A stretch of 64,000 bases of DNA from Diphasiastrum complanatum (taxonomy: Eukaryota > Streptophyta > Lycopodiopsida > Lycopodiales > Lycopodiaceae), in contig CM055096.1 of assembly GCA_029204225.1 (NCBI GenBank), positions 70,513,444-70,577,443 of the forward strand, read 5' to 3'. Numbering within the stretch: position 1 is the first letter of the stretch; the number at the start of each line of letters is the position of its first letter. This document shows, piece after piece, positions 57,473-64,000 of this stretch. A model generated the notes under the pieces. That model did no database searches. It saw only the letters and a program-made list of their open reading frames with translations, and was not told the DNA's origin. A program made the position numbers and the translations under genes.

Positions 57473-58696
57473 TTGTATAAATTAAGTCATTGCTTTTCTG
57501 CCTCTACTCAGGCGCTCAGTACTTCTATTCATGCAAATAAAAGTTTACTTTGGCATTATAGACTTGGTCACTTGAATCATGTTGTTGTACAACAAATGTC
57601 TAGACAATCTATTGTTCTTGATCTCGACTATCCTCGTGATAAAGTCGAGTTACCTGTCTGTCAAGACTGTCTAGTTGGTAAACAGACTAGGAAACCATTT
57701 AAATCAAGCCATCAGCATATTGCTAGAGGATTGTTAGACATTGTACATTCAGACATTTGTGGCCCGATGAAAAATCCTTCGCTGAAGGATGTAAAGTATT
57801 TTATAGCTTTTATTGATGAATTTTCCAGTCTGGTGTACTTTATAAAGAGGAAATCAGAAGCCTTCAACTGCTTTAGTATTTTCAAGGAGCGTGCAGAGAA
57901 GGAGAATGGAAGGACGATCAAGGCCCTAAGGTCAAACAATGGTGGAGAATACATCTCTATCGAGTTTAAGGAGTACTGCCAAAGCCAAGGCATTGAGCAG
58001 CAATTCATCACTCCTTATAGTCCTCATCCTAATGGCTTAGCCGAGAGGAAGAACCGTATCCTGGTTGAATCAGCCAAATGTATGCTAGCGCATGCATCGC
58101 TGCCCAAGAGATTCTGGGCCGAAGCTGTCTCCACTACAGCTTATGTCCAGAACAGATGTTTGACCAAGGCCCTCTCAGGCAAGACACCCCACGAGGTGTG
58201 GACAGGCTCTAAGCCCTCTGTGAATAACCTGAGAGTGTTTGGATGTGTTGCTTATGCTCGAATCCCAAAAGACACGAGGAAGAAATTGGACTTCCAAGGT
58301 CTCAAGACCATCCTGATTGGATACAAGCTGTATGATCCTGATACCCAACAAATCTTGTATAGCCGGGATACAGTCTTTATCGAGGATCAGTTCGTCGACA
58401 TCAAAGGCAAGGATATTGCTCCAGGAGAACCTTCATCACCTGCCATTAACACGATTGTCCGAGCTTCTGGCTCAGGCGTGTCCGTTGTTGACCCACTTTT
58501 TGACAGCGAATCAGACGAAGACGTTGCTGCTACCCAGCGACAAGTCCCAGGAGTGGTTCTTCAGTCGAATCCACCCAGAAGATCAAGCCGAGTGCGCACA
58601 CAGCCCACAAAGTATACTCATGAGTCTGCATGTCTCTTGATACAGGAACCGACGATAGTCAAAGAGGCACTCTGCCAACCAGACTCTGATCTCTAG
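57473..58696 (+). CDS. Copia GAG-pre-integrase and integrase, long open frame with one catalytic Asp changed
   Basis: A 407-codon frame contains LLWHYRLGHLNHVVVQQMSR (GAG-pre-integrase) and CQDCLVGKQTRKPF (zinc-binding CxxC). The core has HSDICGPM (first Asp), IKALRSNNGGEYISIEFKEY and PYSPHPNGLAERKNRILVES (catalytic Glu), and the tail LRVFGCVAYARIPKDTRKKL. The second catalytic Asp, in the usual R-S/T-D-N/G-G-G, is Asn here (about 57934-57945), so strand transfer should fail although the frame is open. The frame ends with TAG, after which reverse transcriptase begins at once. Confidence 0.9.
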   Translation: MYKLSHCFSASTQALSTSIHANKSLLWHYRLGHLNHVVVQQMSRQSIVLDLDYPRDKVELPVCQDCLVGKQTRKPFKSSHQHIARGLLDIVHSDICGPMKNPSLKDVKYFIAFIDEFSSLVYFIKRKSEAFNCFSIFKERAEKENGRTIKALRSNNGGEYISIEFKEYCQSQGIEQQFITPYSPHPNGLAERKNRILVESAKCMLAHASLPKRFWAEAVSTTAYVQNRCLTKALSGKTPHEVWTGSKPSVNNLRVFGCVAYARIPKDTRKKLDFQGLKTILIGYKLYDPDTQQILYSRDTVFIEDQFVDIKGKDIAPGEPSSPAINTIVRASGSGVSVVDPLFDSESDEDVAATQRQVPGVVLQSNPPRRSSRVRTQPTKYTHESACLLIQEPTIVKEALCQPDSDL

Positions 58697-59518
58697 AGAG
58701 AAGCTATGGATAGAGAGTATTCCTCTCTGATCAAGAACCAGACGTGGTCACTAGTCAAAGCTCCTATTGGCTACAATATCATTGATTGCAAATGGATCTT
58801 TAAGATCAAATACAATGCCAACGGAGCAATTGATCGAAGGAAGACAAGACTGGTAGCATGAGGATTCACTCAGATCTCCAACGTCGACTACAGCGAGACT
58901 TTCAGTCCAGTAGTCAAGCATTCGTCCATCCGAGCGCTCATGTCTTATGTTGCAGTTGACGACCTCGAAGTACATCAACTTGATGTACAAACAGCCTATT
59001 TGAATGGAGTTATACAAGAAGACATCTACATGATCCAGCCCAAAGAATACGTTCTAGAAGGTATGAAGAATCATGTCTGTAAACTCCACAAAGCACTTTA
59101 TGGCTTGAAACAGTCTGCCAGAGCTTGGTTTCAGAGGATCAACACGTTCCTCATCAAATAAGGATTCCAACCAAGCACTGCTGATTGCAACATCCAGTCC
59201 AAGTCAGTGCAACAATCCTTCATCATCATCACCTTATACGTGAATGATACATTGCTCTTCAGCAACACTACCAATTTGGTCAAGGATTCTAAGCAGATGT
59301 TGTTTTCAGAGTTCGACATGACTGATCTAAGCAAACCTCACTTCTGTCTGGGCATTCTGATCCACAGAGACAGAGCGAGACGACTGATTTACATCACTCA
59401 ACAAAGGTATCTTCACAATGTTTTTAACATATACAATCTAATGAATTGTGATCCAGGCCTGCATTTGTCAAAGGACCAATGTCCTCAGACCAAGCAAGAA
59501 GAGGAGCAGATGAGATAG
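58697..59518 (+). pseudogene. Copia reverse transcriptase, YVDD changed to YVND
   Basis: The plus strand reads REAMDREYSSLIKNQTWSLV, IDCKWIFKIKYNANGAIDRR, a TGA inside the RLVA*GF motif (near 58860), YSETFSPVVKHSSI, HQLDVQTAYLNGVIQEDIYM and LHKALYGLKQSARAWFQRIN, then a TAA near 59160. The active site at 59239-59250 is Y-V-N-D, so the catalytic Asp is lost. CLGILIHRDRARRLIYITQQ follows. Confidence 0.9.
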
Positions 59519-60214
59519 TATCCTTATCGATCGATATTTGGATCTCTCATGTACGCAATAGTCTGTACAAGACTAGATATCTCTTTTGCAGTAAGCTCAC
59601 TCAGCCAATATATGGCTAATCTTGGCATTACCCATTGGAAGGCTCTCATAAGAGTCATGAGGTATATTTGAGCTACCATGGACCAGTGCATCTGCTATGG
59701 AGATGTCATCAATGACAATATTCATCATCTCAGTGGATATTCTGATGCAAGCTAGGGAGGAGATGTAGACAATCGTAAGTCCACATCTGAATTTACATTC
59801 TTCTTCAACGGTGGTCCTATCTCATGGAACAATCGTAAGCAAACCTCTATCGCACTTTCTTCTACAGAAGCAGAATAGATTGTTGCTTCTCAATCTATTA
59901 AGGAAGCGTTTTGGTTGAGAAATTTATTGTCAAACATTAATCTGTATCAGTACAGCCCTACAATTTTATTTTGTGATCATCAGAGTGCTATTGCCTTATC
60001 GGCCAACCCTAGATTTCACTCTAGGAGTAAGCACATTGAAATCAGATATCACTACATCAGGGGCAAAGTTCTCAACAAGGAGGTGAGCTTAACATACTGT
60101 AGAATGCAGGACATGGTTGCAGATATATTCACAAAGGCATTAAGTGTTAATACACACAACAAATTTTGTGCATTGCTTAGCCTGAAAATCAAGGCATTCA
60201 CGGATCCAGACTAA
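59519..60214 (+). pseudogene. Copia RNase H
   Basis: The frame reads YRSIFGSLMYAIVCTRLDIS, a stop in VMRYI-like sequence near 59670, SGYSDAS*GGDVDNRKSTSE (TAG near 59753 replaces Trp), ISWNNRKQTSIALSSTEAE* (TAG near 59877 replaces Tyr), then an open end (CDHQSAIALSANPRFHSRSK, HIEIRYHYIRGK, ADIFTKALS) to a TAA just before the polypurine tract. Confidence 0.9.
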
Positions 60215-60221
60215 GGGGGAG

Positions 60222-60866
60222 TGTTGGATTTATCTCCTCTACTCTCCTAAATCCTATTTCAATCTGACTCCATTCATGCTGCATTTTTACTCATGTTGTC
60301 GCACAATCTTGTAACACAATAATATTGCTTTTATGATTAGCTTTCCTATTGACAACCAATGCTAGTCATGTGAAATAAGATAGGCGAAAAACTCGACTGT
60401 CTGCATAAATACAAGTAAATTTCCACAGGCAAAAAAGGTGAAAAACACGACACTGTGTTTTTACACGTGATTCGTGACAGGCGAAAAAGGCGACACTGCC
60501 TTACAAGATGCCAAAGGTGCCCTAGGAAAAGCGAAGGCACCTTGTAAATCAAATCCTAAGGCATTTCGTTGGAGTGTCGCATTTTTTGCATCTTCAGCAA
60601 CGTTCATTTCAGCAAAGGCAATGTCAGCAATGTCAGCCTATAGACAGCACCCACGATCTCCTACAGACAACACATCCACTTTGTACTTTCGTCATCTGCA
60701 CACCTGTAAAATTGTGTATATATATTGAATACCATTTGCGTATTCAGAGTGTGTGAAAATAATAGCATCACAAACTTATCAGAGGTAGACGAAGTAGATG
60801 CCTTGCGCATTGATTCTTTTGTATTGTCAGTAACAAGTTCGTTCCTTTTACAGATTGAATTAGCCC
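60222..60866 (+). repeat. 3' LTR of the copia element, truncated
   Basis: It begins TGTTGGATTTATCTCC directly after the polypurine tract and follows the 5' LTR to ACAGATTGAATTAGC, where similarity ends. About 540 bp of the LTR are missing, so no target duplication can be checked. Confidence 0.9.
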
Positions 60867-61059
60867 CTACCTTAAAAATCGTTCCTTGGTGCATCGTTGC
60901 CTTTCTTCCCCGTTCTTCCTTCCCAACACTGGCACGCTTTTCTACTCTCCTATATGACTTCTGTCACAATTGTCCCTCTTCTTCGTCCCATCTCTACATT
61001 TACCAAACTCCTGTCCTTTGGTTGTTCTTTTTCGTTTCCGCCCTTTGTTTTGAATTACC

Positions 61060-61950
61060 TTGCTTAGATGTTCTTGGAATTTCGCTCCCTTTTGTCTTGG
61101 TTTGATGCCTCTACTCTCCCGGCCAATGAACCCATCTGGACCAGTTCTCTTTTCCCGGCCAGCGCTCTTCCTCTCGTCCATTCCCACCCTCGTCTTTCCT
61201 TGTCGTTGGCATCCAAAGGCCTTATTTCCTTTGGCCAGTTGTCCCTCCTTGCCAGATTTTAGCCTCCTCCATCCTCTACACCGTCGAAAGTTCCCATCTC
61301 TTTTTCCAGACTACCTAGACTTCCTCTGGTCGGTCTCGCATCCTTTGTCTACTTGGCGCATTCGTCTTCGCACCTCTTGTTCCCTCCCTGTTGGGAAGCT
61401 TAGATATCTTGCTTACCGCATTCTGACTAAATCCCTTCCTTTGTGATCTAAATGGCCAATTTTGAATGACCGTCTTTGTCTGCTTTGCCAACTGGCTGAA
61501 GAAACGGTTGAGCACTTGTTCTTTTACTGTCAACGGGACCTATGGTTGGAGTTGGCTCATCTCCTTTCTCACTGGAGCTTCACCTTTTCTCTGGGAATTC
61601 ACACCATTCTGCTCGGCGACTCCCATCTGACAAATTCTTCGGCTCTTACTTTCTGGCATGTGTGCAGGCTAGCAGTTTTGTGAAAGATCTGGACGGTGAG
61701 GAATCAGCAAGTGTTTGAGGGTGCCTTTTCTCCCCTTTCGGCTATAGCTTGTATTCGGTTGGCTATCTTTTTTCTACAGACTACTTACTTAGTTTTGGAC
61801 TGCACCCTGCGTGGTGTGCTATGGTCCTTGCCTTTTGGCTATGTAGGCTGTCCTTTTGGAGTTATGACTCACTCGGCCTTGGGTTGCCGTCTTTTTGTAC
61901 TTGTATATTTGTGAATATATGATGGTCTCTTTAAGCTTTCAAAAAAACAT
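61060..61950 (+). pseudogene. L1-type LINE, C-terminal ORF2 with zf-RVT domain and 3' end
   Basis: One frame continues through two TGA stops (61444 and about 61681). It reads GKLRYLAYRILTKSLPL, then NDRLCLLCQLAEETVEHLFF and YCQ, the C..C...E...HLF..C zinc-binding pattern of the zf-RVT domain that follows reverse transcriptase in plant L1 elements, and KIWTVRNQQVFEGA. The sequence ends in a short A run near 61940-61950, as a LINE 3' end would. Most of the element is absent, as usual for 5'-truncated LINEs. The junction with the copia LTR is near 60867. Confidence 0.75.
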
Positions 61951-64000
61951 ATGTATAGCTTTTATTTCCTTGCTTTAGATGCTACAATTTCCTATTCTTA
62001 GAGTGGTTTCACATTACATTTAGTGGTAAGTCCCAATTTAAAATAGAGTTCTCTCATTGGTTGAGGAATTAAAAATGGGTCTCCCACCCTTTTAGATTTT
62101 CTTTGAGTTGTCGCAATGTGGCCTATTAGGTGGCACGAGGCCAGCTCTCACCCTATACGGTGAGCAAGAAGGATAAGCTACAGAGGGGGTCAAGAAGTGT
62201 TATGTGAGTCTTTCCAACAAACATATCCAAGAATTGATGGTGTAGTATTGATTTTAAGTAGGAAGCTACTTGTTTTACAGTCTCAAATTCGTAATTGTAG
62301 CAAAGATGATGCACTATTTGAAATTTGGTTAAAAATTTGATGGCCTTGCCTGATTGGATCAGTGGGTTTTTGCAGTGATTGTAGTTATGATGAACTTGCC
62401 CGTACATGAGTTTTACAACCCACGGTATGGAATTTTTCGAAAGATGCTTGGTTGATGAGCTTCTGTTTTAGACGTGGCTAGTTATTCATAAATGCTGCAG
62501 GAAAGGAGTGGGTTTCAAGGTTTTTGTTTCAATGCAATAAAATCAATTGGTTGATCTTTGAGTGGATTAGAAAGCACTACCTGCTCACAAATATGTATGA
62601 GATTATGAATGCAGGAAGGTTATGAGTTAGAAAGAGGAGGGGAGGATCTGTTAAACGATGTATATGATCAAGAGTTTACAGATTACATCACCTCTGGGGA
62701 CCATAGACATAAATTCTGGAACTTAAATTATTACTTACACTTGAGGCAATCAGATCCCCTGAATCGTTGCAAGAAGAACACATTTTGCTTGTAAGATCCC
62801 CTGAAACGAATAATGAACTCCTCATTTTATAGTAACATGCTTTTATTATTTCTGCATTAAATTCGTTTAGGTATGAAACTTTATGGCTTCATAAGGTTTA
62901 TAATGAAGAATCTATAAGCAGCTATCCATGATCGCTTGCATTTGGTCAAGCAAATGCATTTCTAATCTAAGCTCTTTCGCCTAACTTTCAATTTGTACCT
63001 AGTGCATGTTTTTGCACTTTGCTGCATGATAAAGTTGCTCTGCAGTAGCTTGTGTCCTGGCCCTTCCCATGAAGTTATCTAGCTCATAGAAATCTTGATC
63101 CTATAAAAGGGTTTTCCTATATTGCTTTGTCTAAGGTCGTTCACCAGGTTGTTAGTTTTTTCATGTTAGCAGCAGGACGAACTAAAAGAGTGCTATTGCA
63201 GATCCTGTGTAAATTGGCTCTTGACTGAAGACCTTGGCATACTTTTCTGAATAAGAGGATTACTGGTGCATAGGATCCTCTCCCAAACTTTTATGCTTTT
63301 GACACTGTTCTTACTCCTCAAGTTTTCCATTACTAGGAAGTTGCATCTCTTCCTTAGTTTTCAGATGGACTTCCATTTCTACTTGAGTAACTGAGAACTA
63401 TATTAAACGTCATCTTGCTGTGAATTTTTCAATAAGTTAACACCGGCTTGCTGATATCTCAAAAATTGTAATTGCTTTCTTCTTATGTTTTCCACCAAGC
63501 AACACTTCCTTATTGTCCCCTCCTTTATCAGTGTCCTCAAGTTCTTGAATATGTTCTGCTCCAAATTAACCACAGTTTTAATAGCTGATCAAAAGTTACA
63601 CATCCATGAAGTTAGGAGTCTTACCTATTTGCATTGTTGTTAGAATCTGGTAATGAAATTGGAGGCATTATCATGAACTAACTGCCGAATGTGAACATTC
63701 ATAAAAATTACATCAAGGGTAGGCTCTGGCCAATGGCTATGGACTCTTAAACAATGATAAGCATATATTCAGCTATGTTTCTTGCATATGATCAAAGATC
63801 CAGGAATAGTTGACAAATAATACACAAAGCACATTGGTACTTAACTATTTCTTAGGTCATACATCATGCTTGCTCATTTTGTAGTTTTCAAATTCTTTAA
63901 TGTGATTGCCATAAGTGCACATGCAGCAGTGTTTCATCATTATTTGGAATTGGCATAGAGATCAATTTGGTTTGACTATGCTAGTGCATTTGCTAAAAAC
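61951..64000 (+). other. Intron-like, T-rich plant sequence
   Basis: The stretch is T-rich on the plus strand with stops in every frame, as plant introns are. Apart from the possible exon at 62612-62790 no gene, repeat or transposon motif is seen. Confidence 0.4.
62612..62790 (+). CDS. Possible exon of an unidentified gene
   Basis: Between an acceptor (ATGAATGCAG) and a donor (CTT|GTAAGA) the plus strand encodes EGYELERGGEDLLNDVYDQE, FTDYITSGDHRHKFWNLNYY and LHLRQSDPLNRCKKN. The composition looks protein-like and the splice signals are good. I do not recognise the family. If real, the gene extends both ways through the surrounding intron-like DNA. Confidence 0.35.

Larger units (their letters stand above)
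54904..60866 (+). mobile_element. Near-complete Ty1/copia retrotransposon with mutated active sites
   Basis: The 5' LTR (54904-56083) begins TGTTGGATTTATCTCC and ends TTTTTCAACA. A primer-binding site (TGGTATTGGAGC, 56084-56095, near-match to initiator tRNA-Met) follows. Gag, protease, integrase, reverse transcriptase and RNase H then lie in copia order, then a polypurine tract (AAGGGGGAG, 60213-60221) and the 3' LTR from 60222. The 3' LTR matches the 5' LTR for about 640 bp and is cut off near 60866, where LINE-like sequence begins. In the first 61 bases the LTRs differ at 3 positions, so the insertion is not recent. About 50 bp near 60310-60375 are absent from the 5' LTR. The coding region has many stops. 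Confidence 0.9.

Overview
The window looks like nuclear DNA of a land plant with a repeat-rich genome. Evidence for this is a plant-type SEC16 gene, a class I small heat-shock protein copy, plant-type CACTA, Ty1/copia and Ty3/gypsy elements, primer-binding sites of the plant initiator tRNA-Met type, an L1-type LINE tail, tRNA-derived SINE fragments, introns with GT/AG borders and long (TC)n and (TA)n tracts. I cannot name the species or clade. Almost everything between 5 kb and 62 kb is mobile-element sequence, mostly decayed, fragmented and nested. Many elements could be recognised only from protein motifs that I read by eye.

Layout. 1-1548 (-) is the N-terminal part of SEC16, with its leader and a G-box promoter up to about 2.7 kb. 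5.12-15.49 kb is a candidate CACTA element. It has a possible 3-bp target duplication (GAA), arrays of a palindrome near both ends, a broken TNP2-type transposase on the minus strand, a Transposase_24-like gene on the plus strand and, unusually, a broken SET-domain gene between the transposase parts. 15.5-18.6 kb holds copia LTR and pol pieces. 18.6-21.84 kb is a decayed Ty3/gypsy pol on the plus strand.

21.97-28.29 kb is the most interesting region. It holds a Ulp1-protease-like pair of exons and a histone H3-like exon (-), a divergent promoter hub whose 5' leader is present three times (once inverted, twice in tandem), an unrecognised plus-strand multi-exon gene, and a convergent four-exon minus-strand gene that resembles a DDE-type DNA transposase. 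The shared leader sequences tie the H3-like exon to the unknown gene, so I propose that this is one multi-gene mobile element.

29-34 kb has two truncated copia elements (-). 36 kb has a second, unrelated transposase-like ORF. 39.9-48.9 kb is a patchwork of gypsy and copia fragments in both orientations. 49.9-50.7 kb is a decayed unknown ORF. 52.10-52.74 kb is a small heat-shock protein pseudogene with clear lesions. 53.2-54.6 kb is a decayed copia piece. 54.90-60.87 kb is a near-complete copia element with a 1180-bp 5' LTR, a truncated 3' LTR and mutated catalytic residues in three enzymes. 61.06-61.91 kb is a LINE ORF2 tail. 62-64 kb is intron-like sequence with one possible exon.

The only clearly functional host gene here is SEC16. 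All family assignments come from visible motifs and general knowledge of the families; no database search was run.
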